DNA of 64,000 nt. Origin: Latrodectus hesperus (Eukaryota > Arthropoda > Arachnida > Araneae > Theridiidae). Positions 51,031-63,860 of this stretch are shown in pieces. Where the stretch lies: assembly GCA_037975125.1 (NCBI GenBank), contig CM075857.1, positions 47,063,172 to 47,127,171 of the forward strand, read 5' to 3'. The translations under genes and the position numbers were made by a program. Positions within the stretch are counted from its first letter, which is position 1; every line of letters starts with the position of its first letter. Below the pieces are notes generated by a model that was given only the letters and a program-made list of their open reading frames with translations, was not told the origin of the DNA and searched no databases.

Positions 51031-54000
51031 ACACATTATAAATACAAATAAATGAATAAAAAATCATTTAAAATATTATACATGAAATATTATATTATGC
51101 ATGTGCAAAAGCCTTAATAAAACTTTAAGCAAATAATTTGGAAGTGTAATAAAATCAATTGTTAATATAATGTGGTAAAAGTAGTAAAAAACAAAAAAAT
51201 AATTTAAAAATATAATATGCAGTTATTTAAAAAACTAAATTTATTTTTAATTATGATTTTTTTCATTTTCTTATTTTAAAAATAAAAAAATTTACATATT
51301 ATAAATTATTTTTAAAATATGCAAATAATATGCCTTAAAAAGAAGAAATTATTATTTATAAACTTAGAAACAACAGTTTTATCTTGAATAATTTATCCTT
51401 TGCTTAATTTATTAACAAAGTATGCAAATCCATGAAAATAAACTACATAAATACACATCAAATTAAATTTTACTTGAAAATAAATTAAATTTTTTTTTTA
51501 TGATTAAGATAACAAAATATATTCAAAGTTCTGCTTTACTTTTATCTAAAATAAATATGAGGTTAACAGCTTAAATTTGAAATAATATATTTTTATTTTT
51601 AATCGTTTATATAATTATTTTTTTAGTTTTTCAGCAAAATATGCTTCATATGTATTTGATTCTGTATTTTCAATGTTTGTGCAATTTTTTTCCGGACAAT
51701 ACACAGCCAATTTTTTCAGGAAGTATTTTTTTAATAAAACAATGCCATTTCAAGGGGTTTAAAATGCATTGACTAAATAAATATTTTGACTACATAGAGA
51801 ATAGTTAAGAAATATTTCCTTATATTTTGAAGCACACCTTCTTGTCTATAAAATTTATGTATTTTGGACAAATATTTTCTTGTTTAAATATTGACTAACC
51901 CCTGTTCATCCAATATTGATAGTCGAAATTTTCTAATTTTGAAATATGCCTTCATGATAAAAAAAATATTGGCGCTTGTTTTTTTTCTAAGTAAATTAAT
52001 TTTTTTAATTAATTTTACGAAAGAATTTTAATTTATAGATTCTTTTTGAAAGTATAAATTCAAATAAACTGCATTTTATTTTTATCAGGTCATTATTTAT
52101 TCAAGTAAATAACCTTTAAATATAACTAAAAAGAGTCATTAATAAAATAAAAACAATTATCTTCATATATTTTTAACTAGAAAAATAATGTTTTGCCCAT
52201 AAGGAGCAGAAATATTATTAATGCAATTTTTCTCTTCAGTTTTGTCGTAAAATTACAATGCATGTACATTTCCTTTGGAAATAAAAATTACCTTTAAAAT
52301 AATTTGAATTATTTTAAAACATACTCTAATTTAAATTTTAATAATTATCTTGAATAATAAAATATGAAAAGCGAAAATATTCTTACAAAAAATATAAGAA
52401 TATTTAACAATACCATTTCGGAGGGATTAAAATGCATTGAATAAATAAATATTTTGAATACATAGAGAATAGTTCAAAGAACACTATTTAGTGACATTGC
52501 ATTATTTAGTGTCGTTTGTTGAGTGAAAGTTTCTGTGTGTCATCAGAATGAATCAGCAAAGAATGAGTAACAAGTAATAAAAATGCAATTTCAATTCATT
52601 GCTACATTTTTATAACAAAATGACTTTTCAAAATATAGCAATTTATTTATTTAAATGCCTATAAATAAAATTACGTTTTTAATGGTTTTAAAGACTTTTT
52701 ACTATATTTAATATGTTTTTAAAGATGAAAATTCTTTCAATAATGATTAAGTTTACATTTCCATGATTCATATCTTAAAGATGATTAGTCATAAGAGCAA
52801 ATTTTAACTCTTCCCTTATTTTATCTTGGAATTGTTATAATTTTTTTATGAATAAAACTCTAATACGGATTTTAATTTCTTACATTTTTTTATAAATCAA
52901 GAAAATATTGCGAAAGGCAGAATGAAATGCTACAAGTCTTGATCATAATTAAAAGAAGATACTAAAGTTTTTCTAGTAATTAAAATTTCTTTTGACTAGT
53001 AAAAAGGAATGTCATCTACTTATGTAAGAATATAAGGTTACTATGAGGAAATTGTTACTAATATGATAACAAAAAAGAAGTTCCAAGTTTGATGCTGAAG
53101 GTGACAAAAACCAGTAAAATTAAAATTTGTGCAAATTATTAATTTTACTGTAATGTATATGTAATGCTGTGTATATTTGTAAATGGATATGCCCACTTTT
53201 GAGTTTGTTATTTGATTATTTATCAGATTCATTTCACTTTAAATTCAAATTAATAAAAATCATTTAAATATTTTTTTAAAAAAAATCTTGCAATCTCAGA
53301 TTTAATTTTATTAAATATATAATTGCTAAACACTATTTATATTCGTTAAGAAACTTTTATTTCTTAAATTTGAAATCAATAGATTGAAAACTAAGATGAT
53401 TATAAAAATCAATTGAGCTTAAGGATAATTTATGTCTTTAGACTTTTAATCATCTATTAAAATAATAGCATCCTTAGTATTAAATTTAGTTTTAAGCTAA
53501 AAATAACATAAAATTTCATAAAAGCAAAAATAAATAATATAACTAATTATAATTTATTTCTTATCTGAAAAATGAAATCGATTGAACTGAAGTAAAATGT
53601 AACAATTCAATTTAATTAAATAATAAATCGAATTATGTAGTACATAATGAAGTTAATTTAAAATATTTCATACATAAGTATTCACAAAATTTCAAATATA
53701 ACGTGAACTGACATTTTATATCTACATTTAACGTTTTTATTTTCACAAATAAACAAAAAATTTTTTATATAAATCATTATAAATACAATACTTTTTCTAA
53801 ATTTCTTTCTAAATATTCATCAAAATACTCAATTTTGAATTTTCTAACTAAATTCTGTGGCTAAGTAGGGAAATAACTCTTTTTTAACCTGATAATTACA
53901 GTTTTAAATAACTTTAAGAAATTTTATTAAAAAAAATTTAGAAACAGAAAAAAATAGCTTTTTTGTTGAAATCATAACCAAATAGATAAAAAAAATATTC

Positions 54001-54378
54001 AAACAATAAAGAAAATATTAATTTCAAGTTAGGAAAATCATTAACACGCTCAAATGTTTTAAAATATCAAAAAAATCAACACAGTTGTTGATTTCCTCAA
54101 AATAATACATTAATAACAACTTTTAATGTATTACTATAATGTATTTTATTCTGCATTTTTTAATCCAAACTTCTGTATATAACAACTTACTTGTTTGAAA
54201 TTTCCTTCATATCTTTTTTTAAGTTAATACTGTTTGCTTGTTTTGGTTAAAAATGTTTTAACCAAGAAGAATGCAGTCAAACCTTTTAATTTTAACCAAT
54301 GGTGCGAATTCTCAAAATGAACCATTGGGCCTACAGTGCCTTTATCTGTTTACCTGAAAAAGAGTTTTGGAGGCGAAG
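51031..54378. other. AT-rich intergenic DNA with a diverged local duplication
   Basis: No gene is seen. About 72 bp are duplicated at 51736-51808 and 52404-52475 (direct, diverged), sharing AAAATGCATTGA and TACATAGAGAATAGTT. Confidence 0.55.
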
Positions 54379-54565
54379 AATATGTCCCGGTTAGATGGTT
54401 AGCCTAACGCGATACCCGTAGTGTTTAATTTCCAAGCATGCTTGGTAGTCAGTTTATCGACCAACTGAAAGGCTGAGTCGACCTTGCCCAGCCTGAGGAT
54501 GGAACCCAGGGCCTGTGACTTGAGAACACTAAGCGCTATCACTAATCCACCGTGTTTCACATAAA
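54379..54565 (-). mobile_element. Probable tRNA-derived SINE, fourth type
   Basis: Minus strand: an A-box-like CGGTGGATTAGTGATAGCGC, then a B-box-like GGGTTCCATCC. The body reads GGGCAAGGTCGACTCAGCC, then ACCAAGCATGCTTGG, and ends near CTAACCGGGACATATTC. Base composition is markedly less AT-rich than the flanks. It contains a 12-bp palindrome-like CCAAGCATGCTTGG. No target-site duplication was found and only one copy is present, so the ends are approximate. Confidence 0.68.
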
Positions 54566-55190
54566 CATCTAAGTGAATGGATCTATAATTTTGACATTTT
54601 ACATGATATCCAAAAGTCAATTTATGTGTGACATGCATATATTATCGACTTCCCCCTAAAAAGAGTAATTTTAAATCATATTTTTGTGCAAAAATAAACT
54701 TGGATATTACCTTTTAAAAAAAATAAGATATCCATGTTATCATTGTAAAAGAATCAAATTTAATTATATACTATATATTCTGGGTAAATCTTAGTTGCAC
54801 TTCCTAATGATTTTGTAGGAAGGATAATTTCCTGATATCATCCTGAATAGCTTTGAAAAAAAGGAAAAAATTGAATATTTACGTAATACGTAAACAACTT
54901 ACTGTCAGTCATGAATATAGATATGGAGAATCCTAACTGAAATTTTTAATTGAGAAAAATATTTATCAGTAGCACTTTTAAATTGATATTTTCATGAAAA
55001 TATGTGAAATTGAAACATTTATCGATAAATTCTACACCATCAAATATAACAGTACTTCTAATGATCTAGTTAAATGAGGCAAACAAATACGAAATTAAAA
55101 AAATTGCTTAAGGCTTATTAAATGTTAATCTTTTTAAGCTAGTTTATTTATTTTTTATATAATGTCATTTTAGTTTAGTATATTGCAAAC
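54566..55190. other. AT-rich intergenic DNA
   Basis: No gene or repeat is recognised. Confidence 0.5.
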
Positions 55191-55346
55191 AGATCTAGGG
55201 GTCGGCCCAAACTTGGATGGACTGATGGTGTAGAGGAGGACTTTTAAGTGCTGAAAGTGACGAATTGGAGAACTGTCACCTCCCGGAAAACACAATGGAG
55301 GAGTGTTCTTAGGAAAGCATTGGCCCACCCCGGGCTGTCATGCTGA
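55191..55346 (+). pseudogene. Endonuclease/RT-type LINE C-terminal tail
   Basis: 52 codons in one frame: R-S-R-G-R-P-K-L-G-W-T-D-G-V-E-E-D-F, a stop TAA, then V-T-N-W-R-T-V and W-R-S-V-L-R-K-A-L-A-H-P-G-L-S-C, ending TGA at 55344-55346. This matches the RGRP.LRW.DGVE.D(F/L)......W......WR..L.KA...GL ending of endonuclease/RT LINEs. Only one internal stop occurs. GAAGAAGAAG follows. An imperfect 12-bp repeat, ATTTTAGTTTAG at 55168-55179 and ATTTTAGCTTAG from about 55359, may be a decayed TSD. Confidence 0.85.
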
Positions 55347-57051
55347 AGAAGAAGAAGAATTTTAGCTTAGATTTTATAAAACGACGTTTGAATAAACTAC
55401 ATTTAATTTGAGAAAGTTTTTAACTACAAATAATCTGATTCAGTATATTTGGATAAATTCTTTGGACTGTAAATAAAATTAAATATTGCGACTTAATTAT
55501 ATATTTTGAAATGAAAAGTATATTATTAAATATAATAAGAAATTAAAAAAATTTTAACCACTGCACTTAAATACTATTATCGGCTTAATTATTAAATGGT
55601 TGCATAGAAAAATTATGTAAATAATAAATAATAGTACTATGTAGTTCACTACTCTTAAGCCTTCACTAAAATACGTATGTACACATTGACAACTTATCAA
55701 TACAGATATTTTTCACGGGTTTCAAAAATAATTTTCTCAGATTAAATCAAATCACTCTTTCTCCCTCATTTTTTAGTTATAAATAACTATTACACAGAGT
55801 GGTCATTCCTCACATTTTACCTTTTATATTCCATGACACATAATATCATTATAAATATCACAATACGACATTCCTTGTAAAGAAACGTTGTTATTGTCTA
55901 AAACAAAGATTTTGTAGCGTATATTCTTCTTTTACTTTCATTATGTGTAAAAACTAATTTATGTTTATTAAAAACATGTACTAATTCATGGTAGAGTGAC
56001 AGGTTATTGTAAGCAATCATGTCAAAAACCTTAGGGCAAAGTTTTTTTATGTAAGGAAAGAAAACAAAGAAAGATCTGTCATTAAAAAACTGAATGGATT
56101 TCAACGAAGTCTTAACATAAGAAAATACATAATAACATTTTAATTTTTAAATACTTGTATATGAACTGGAGTAAAGAGAGAAAGCAAAGTAGAATGTGAG
56201 ATGTGGAAATAAAACATTGAATGTATATTTGAATTAAACTGAATTATTTTAGTTATATGTAGAATATTAAATAGCTTCATATTTTTAAGTATACATGTAC
56301 ATTAGTGTGTATACATGTATTTAACTTATATCTGCATGCTTATCTACATATAAATAAATAAATTCATTTATAACTAAATCGGGCAATTATGTAAAAATAA
56401 TCCAAATTTATTTACCCTTTTTAAAATAAAAACATCTTATATATTATGAATATAATATTAATTAAACGCATATACTCGTATATACTTTTCATTTTAAAAA
56501 TGTTTAAAAGCAGAGAAGGAAAACTAGTATATATATTGCTTAGACCATATTTAAAGTAGAAAATGGTAATATTTATTAGTATACATGTTTAAAATTATAG
56601 CTTTCATTAATCCTATTTCTTTTTCTGAGAATAAATATATATTTTCAAACATTATGAAACATGTACAATGCCTTATTTATCTAAGAAACACTTCTTTTTA
56701 AATAAAATTTATATTTGTTTCTTCGATGATCTTTATGAGCTAGTTTTTGTTGATTTGAATATTTGCATTTAAATTGGTTTTCAGTATTAGCGATATATTT
56801 TGAAAATACACAAAGAAGAAATAATAATTAATGTGAAGTGTGCGCTGAAAAATACGAAATTTTCTTTCAGTAGAAAAAGCAAATATTAATTTTATGAGAT
56901 ATTTTCTAAAACAGATATATTGATGATGAAGCCAAGTATTTATTTTTAAGAATAGTTTGATTAAAGTGTATGCATAACTTTTCTTTCATAGCATTCAGTG
57001 CTTTCAAAAAGACTCGAATTTAAACATATTTTTGAAAAACAAAGATATACC
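55347..57051. other. AT-rich intergenic DNA
   Basis: No gene is supported. The minus frame at 55898-56104 has no recognised domain. Confidence 0.5.
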
Positions 57052-57120
57052 TATATATATATATGATAGTATATATATATATATATGATATATATGGATA
57101 TAGGTATATATATAGTATAT
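57052..57120. repeat. Imperfect TA/TATG simple sequence
   Basis: TATATA blocks interrupted by GATAGTAT, GATATATATGGATATAGG and similar; an interrupted microsatellite. Confidence 0.9.
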
Positions 57121-57161
57121 GGTGAGGTATTGAGGTATTATTATCAGCAATATCACACAGA

Positions 57162-57267
57162 TTGTATTTGTGATTCATTTGGAATTGAGACATTAAGGCG
57201 TCATTTCTTCGTTGAAAAAACGCCTTAATGTCTCAATGCCAAATTGCCAAATGAATCACAAATACAA
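57162..57267. repeat. Long inverted repeat with 39 paired positions
   Basis: The outer stem pairs 57162-57182 with 57247-57267 exactly (21 bp). The inner stem pairs 57184-57201 with 57220-57237 exactly (18 bp). One base on the left (57183) faces nine on the right (57238-57246, GCCAAATTG), which partly duplicate the adjacent CCAAAT. The loop is 18 nt. Confidence 0.95.
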
Positions 57268-58737
57268 CATTTAAAACTAATTAATTTCACATTTTTTTAT
57301 TCTTGATACGAATATTAATTCATGAGAACATTGCTGATATCCAGTTGGATTATGAATTCCTATAAATGCGAATCACTTGAATTGGCTAAAATTTCCTACC
57401 TTTCTTCGTAGTTTAATATGTTTATTTGGTGATAGATATTATGAATACAAAGGTGAATGAATTGTCAGGTTCTTGTATAAGTAATTCAATGACAAAGTTT
57501 TATCACATAAATCTGTGTATGTATTTCTATAACTTTGCACGGTATTTATTAATAATCTTGAACTATACCATTGTTTTTAACTATGTTTAAATCACAATTC
57601 TTTCTTAATTTATAACTATGAATTTATTTTCATTTTAAATAACTAACAAAGATTGTTTACTTTGAAATTCCCATTATAAGAAATTCATTTCAAAGAATCA
57701 CGCCTTTTATAAAAAAAAATAATAAATTATCAATATTTATTTATGAAAATGCTGAAAGCCATGAAATTATTGTTGATAGAAGATTACTGGTTCGTTCATT
57801 AGTTTGTTAGTTTCGAATGGAATAATTATATTTGAAAAAATAGAGTGAAATACTAATTAAATGCATTAAGTAAGCAAAAAGTATTGTCCCTAATTAAAAC
57901 TATATTTTATCAATAATTTACGCAATTCTTTATTCTTTAACTTGTTCCAAGTAGGCTGCTAAATGTTTCGATTTTTTAAAGTTTTTATGAAATGTTTACC
58001 TTTTATTAAATAAAAATAAAAATATATTATTCGACAAACTCTTTGATTATTTTTTGATTTTAATTTTGTAAATGGTTAATAATGAAAAATCTATGTGGAA
58101 CTCGTAATTGTTTGATAAATTTAAAAAAAAGGGTTTTAATTAATTAAAGAAAAAGAAGAATCACAAAACTGAAATACGTATATTTTGAATTAAATAAAAT
58201 AATTAGTTAAATTTTGAAAACATTTTAGAGCATATTTTATTTCTAAATATCAGGAGATAAAAAAAATTCAAAACAAATATAAAATAGTAAGTATTGATGG
58301 CAAAGTAATTGCCTGGTTTTATTATCATAAGAGGCGTAGATAAAACCTATGCACGATTCGATATTTTTCTTATTTAGCATAACATCAATAACTTTTACAC
58401 GCATAATTAAACATTTTTTGCTTATAGTATTCAGCTTAAAATCTTCGAAATGGTATAATTAGAGTGAGATGTCAGCATTTTTTTGAATAATGGGGAGGAG
58501 TAATAATTTTTGCTTTCTGCATGTACTTCTATCAAGTCAACTACAGCGGTTTTTTCCACGTTTTCTTTTTTGTGACTCGTGAATTTTACCTGCTATCTAT
58601 GAAAAATTCTTACGGAAGTCAACATACGGAGAATACTTTAAATCGACAGTTGGATGATAGACACTTCGTGGTGTGAAAGACTCGTAGTGGCTTGTGCTAA
58701 GACTACGCTTTTTGGATGGAAACTATTGGTTTTAAAT
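57268..58737. other. AT-rich intergenic DNA
   Basis: No gene is recognised. From about 58540 the sequence becomes less AT-rich towards the tandem repeat. Confidence 0.5.
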
Positions 58738-58871
58738 ACCAACTACTAATGAGCAAACAGAGTTGGATATTGCTATCGATTTCAGTCCCAAGTGCTGATG
58801 AGCAAACTGAGTTGGATATTGCTATCAGTTTCAATCCCAAGTGCTGATGAACAAACTGAGTTGAATATTGC
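58738..58871. repeat. Tandem repeat, 49-bp unit, about 2.7 copies
   Basis: Units start at 58749, 58798 and 58847 (ATGAGCAAACAGAGTTGGAT and variants). Each continues ATTGCTATC and TTTCARTCCCAAGTGCTG. A partial unit precedes the first, and the third stops after AATATTGC. Copies differ at only a few positions. Confidence 0.95.
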
Positions 58872-61800
58872 GCTTCTAATTTTTGCGTGCACTTGTGTGT
58901 CGTGGTAGATGCTTGAGAATTTTGTGCCTATCCCATTTGTGAAACATACGATCTACTTCATGAAATATTTTGTCGGAAGCTAAAACAACAAAAGCTATTC
59001 AAATATCTTATACAAATTTCAATTGTTGGGTTCATCCATTAAGAGATGTCAAAAACGGTGTCAATTTTAACAATTTCTTAGTCAAAAATGATTTTGCAAG
59101 GTGCGCAAAAAGACATTACAATCGTGATATGATGTCAATATCATTGGAATTTGCTTATTGTATAGAAAAAGTACAAATAAATAAGACAAAAAAAGGTTGC
59201 TAAAGAAACATTTCATAGGAAAGGATCGTATAAAAAAATTTGACTGTATGGCATTGTCATTGTTTCATGTTTAATGTACTATTTTGTACTATAAATGATC
59301 ACCTGTTAACATTATTTTATCAATCATTTAGGTTAACAAACACAATAAATAAGAGAAGAGTCTAATATGAATTCTTATTTAACATTAGATCATTAATAAA
59401 AAATCATTTACGTACAAGAAAAGTTTTTTTCATTTCTATTAAATAAATAATGTAATTTAATAAAATAGTGATTTTTTTAGATCAAAAAAATAAAGTCAAA
59501 ATTAGTATCCTTTGAACACAAAACATCATTTTTCGAATTACTGTGACACGAAGTTTTCCTTAAAGGAAAATTTTTTCCTTAAATGAACTTTTGCTTAAAT
59601 TCTTAAAATATGCAAACTGTTGCATTAAAATAAAATATAAGCATTTTATGAATAATCTTAGTCACGTTTAAGTGTCACTTTCATTTGCATTGCAATGTGA
59701 TAATTATTTCAGGTGCAGTTACATTTTTAAAAAGAAAAGGCCGTTTATTAAAAAGGAAATGAAATGTGAAACAGAAAAGTTGTTTGTAAAGCAAAATGCG
59801 AAGCATAAATGACAAAAAAGAAAATAAATATTTAAAAGAAATTTGTAAGAGCAAATTATTGCAAGCTAAAAATTTTTTTCATTCTTGTGAAATCACATTC
59901 TGATAATTTAAAGAGCTTCTGAGAAAGGTAGGAAGCTGCAATTATTTTTCCTTTTTTGCATATCACTTCTCATTGGTACAGTTATCGACTATTTTTTTAA
60001 TTTAGAAACAGAGTTTCATTAACAAGAATGAATTTTAAATGAATATGTAAAGTCATTGTCATTATTTCAAAATTTTATTTTCATGTAAGAAATGTAAATT
60101 CTATGTAAAATAAATAAATCGATATATTTTTTAATGAATACATATGAGGCTTTCATTTAATAGTAACATTACCATCATCATTCATATATTATGAGATTTT
60201 AGCTAAATGCAAGTTTTCCGCTTGATGTTTTAGTACAAATACTTAAAAATTATTAAGAATAATGAAATTTCCTATTTTTAAAATTTTTTCATTCAACATT
60301 ATCTTGGAAGTGTTTTAGTTATGCAATATGTTGAAAAGAAATTTTCAAGAAAACAACTATTTTTCTAAGAAATTTATTTAAATTTATGTATATACCTTAA
60401 TAAGCACCATCTTATGGAATAAACTTTCATATTTATTGATTTGAATTATAGTTTAAAATATAAAATTGATCAGAATTAAGCATCACTTAAGCAAGTACCC
60501 ATTTCAAAATTCGGAGATTTTTAATAATCTGTTAAAAAATTAGTAATTAAAGCTGAAAACATTAAATTCAGTTGTTATTAATCAATGAAACAACCACAAA
60601 TTGTTAGATTTAACATTTTCCCACGAGATGTCTTTCTATTGACTACAACTTTCATCGATTTTTTTTCTTTTAAAACAATATTTTGATAAGTTTCCAAGTA
60701 AAACATTTGCCAAGTAAAAAATATACACAATTAAAATTGTTTCGTTGCCATTAATATTGTATTCGATTTTCAATTCGATTCGACTGAATTCATTTTTAAT
60801 TAGAAGCATATTGATTTTAACAACGTTAATATCATTGATTTCTGTCGTTTGCGGATTTGGAATAATCATTAATAGTGATTATAAAACAAGCTTTTCCAGT
60901 AGTTCAGTAATCAATAGGGAATCTTTAAAATATTCTAAAGCTCATCGTAAAACTAGGATAATTGTATTAAAACAATCAATAACTAACCTGGATCAGCGTG
61001 TAACAAACACAGTTTCGTAGAAAATTATTGCAACGCACAGATAAAACCCCATCTAATTCCCACTTGACATCATTTAATCACTCTCTAGAGAGAGAAGAAT
61101 TTACAAATTTCACTTATTTTCGATGTATTCCAGAAAAATCTCGAAATGTGTTTTAGAAAAGCATTCTGAAATTTTTTATACAATGCCATTAATTTTGCTA
61201 CCAAATGATCTATTTCATTCGAAATCTGATAATTTTACAATTCTTTTGCTACATTTTAGAATTACCATTCATTAAATGGTGATGAACTTCATTCCTTTTG
61301 ATTTGCCAAGTTCTGTGAAAAGGTAAACCTAACAAAAATGTTATTACAACTGATTCGAAACACTGTATTAAAAATTGGGAATCTCTAACCGATTATAGCG
61401 ATATACAACAAAAATAACTGTGAGTTCTTGATCATTGGTTTCATTTTTATTTCTTAAAATTGTAGTCAACTTTCAACTTTTGGTTTTAAATGAAAAAAAT
61501 ATTGACTGTCAAAATCACTTTTTGACAATTAATATGGAATCACATGATTTCCTAAACTCAATATGATTGACATCTGAGTAGTGCATATCATTTCAAATAA
61601 TTAATAATTCAAAAATACTAGTTTTAACTTCACATTGAATATAACTTTGCGAAACGAAACGAGAAATGCCATCTGCTCTTTGTTACGAACATATTTAGCT
61701 TTACTTAATGTGAATGACTCAAGTTTTTCAGCCGAAAGTGATTATAGAATCATACATAATTAGGTAAATTTGTGGTACTGTACAACAAAATTCAAATTCA

Positions 61801-63479
61801 AGTAAAATTTACGAGTAAAATATTTTTAGTTCAAACCAGTGGAAATGAGCTTACTTCACCTTTTATTAAAAATAAATAGCATTCTATAACTATTCAATAT
61901 CACTAGAAATAACAGTGGATTAAAATATTTTTTTAATCAAACGTGACAAGAAATACTAAGATTTATAATTAATCTATATATTCAGGTCTAAGTTTATTTA
62001 GCAGATCAAAAATTTTTAAGTATGCTGTATAAGCCATATAAGAAAATCCTTTAAAATATATGTACCAAATACGATCACTATTATAAAATTGTTTCTCAAA
62101 TTCATAATTTATGCCAATGAAACTATTTAGTAACATTAAAAAAGATGATTCTTACTGAAAAAAAAATAGTTTCTAAAAAGGATGACAATAAAACCACAAT
62201 AAATTTCACAAATTTTCACTAGGTCTACTTAATTATTTATACTCCCTGAAAGCTGGATTTTTTATTAAATTATTTAAATAACTTCTTCTACTGTTTCTAA
62301 ATATGAACTAATGTTATATAAGTTATTAATTTAAGAAAATTAAAAACTATTTACTCTTAACTTTTTTTTCAGTTAAAGTTATTAGGATATGGAAATAATT
62401 TTCATTTTCCAGATTTAATTAATACAAAATGATTAAAAAGCATTGCTTTTATTTTTGTGCCTTAGGAATACGATGTTAATCAGAATTCATTTTATATGTT
62501 TTTTATAACATTTGTATTAAAGAAAACCAGCCTTACGTATATTGATGGATTGTGTTCTGATTCTATTCATATGAAAATGGTCTTATCTTTTCAGAAAGAA
62601 GGGCGTATACCCTTTCCTATAGATCCTACAATCTTGCAGAAAGCTTAATAACATAAATTATTCATCAGAATAAGAATCAGCACTTTTATCGCATACGGTA
62701 TAATCTTCAGAATTAACTATCTTAATGTAATAGAAAAATCCTGAATTGAATAAAGAAAGTACTTAACCATTATTCAATAAGCCCTCTTGTAATAGAATTA
62801 AACTCGCCAAAAGTGTAATTAATATACTTTTTGGATTTTGGAGTGAATGCAAGATGACTCTTAATTGAATTGGTTTCTCTTCTTGTTTTTATTGAATCAA
62901 GTTACCTTGTTAGTGAAACAAACTGCAAATTAAGAGAGGAAACTATTTTCAAGCAATTAGATTTTCTTTGATAAAAGTAGATAAAAAAGGTAAATTTAGT
63001 TAATAGTTAAAATAGATCTTCTCTAAAGATTCGATTAATACTAACAGTTGATTAAGTACATTTTAATTAATTCTTTGTAGTCTGAGCCTTCTAAAAATTG
63101 GCTCATGCGTTAATTAAAACTTAATAAGTATTATCTTTATCTTATGGTGCGAATGTTTAATTATTAATTTGGTAAAGTCCATTTGATGGAATTGGCTGCT
63201 GTCCTTAGCTGTGTTTTAAGTAGCAAAGAATACAAAAATAACAATTTTAGGAAATTCAACAAACTATTTGAGTCCATGTTTTACGAATTTGCTTTTTATT
63301 TTTCAGCAATATTAATTAAAAGAAAATTTTTAATGTTGGTGTAAGGCAGGCAATACTCTTTAGATTCAAAAGAGATTATTTATAAATATTGAAATTAATA
63401 GTTAGAAATTTTATCAATTAATGAAATTTAAAAAAATTTAAATCGTCCTTACCGATGTAAACTAACCATAAAGTGGATG
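58872..63479. other. AT-rich intergenic DNA
   Basis: No confident gene. Open frames at 58970-59203 and 60745-61020 begin with TTG and show no domain. A perfect 14-bp palindrome CTCTCTAGAGAGAG lies at 61081-61094. Confidence 0.5.
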
Positions 63480-63860
63480 TTTTGTCATGTCTTTTTCATT
63501 TCGCTTTTTCTGCTGTTCTATTGTCCATGGTGTTAATGGCTTGAATCAATGGAAAACGGTTTCTCAAACCGATGATTTGATATTGTAAATAATAAACCAT
63601 TTTATTAACAAAATGAACTTCGACACTATTCTCAGATATTCGATGGTGAACTTCGACTTGTTTGCTGCCACTCGAAGAATGCGATTTGAAGGCAAGCAGC
63701 AAATTCGTCCACAAATCGGATTTACGACGCCGTCTTTATACGATGTGACGTGGTTGAAACGTTATTTGCCGCCATAGATATTTTAAACCAATAAGAATCG
63801 TAAAAAATGGCGTACTCAGGACCTCAACTGTAACGAAGAAAACAGCCACTATATGGTAAA
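63480..63860 (-). other. Higher-GC, promoter-like block, possible 5' region of a minus-strand gene
   Basis: This block is less AT-rich, with CCAAT (63788-63792), GCCGCCAT near 63768-63776 (ATGGCGGC on the minus strand), TGACGTGG (63746-63753) and CGACGCCGTC. A minus-strand frame stays open across 63714-63496, but its upstream codon is TTG; an in-frame ATG occurs further in (M-V-Y-Y-L-Q-Y-Q). These elements resemble animal core-promoter and 5' exon composition, but no known protein is recognised. Confidence 0.25.

Noticed and set aside
60745..61020. 91-codon frame with a hydrophobic N-terminal stretch
   Set aside because: It begins with TTG, has no upstream ATG or clear acceptor, and no recognised family. 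A possible exon, but not supportable.
61081..61094. CTCTCTAGAGAGAG palindrome
   Set aside because: Only 14 bp, simple-sequence based, with no partner features.
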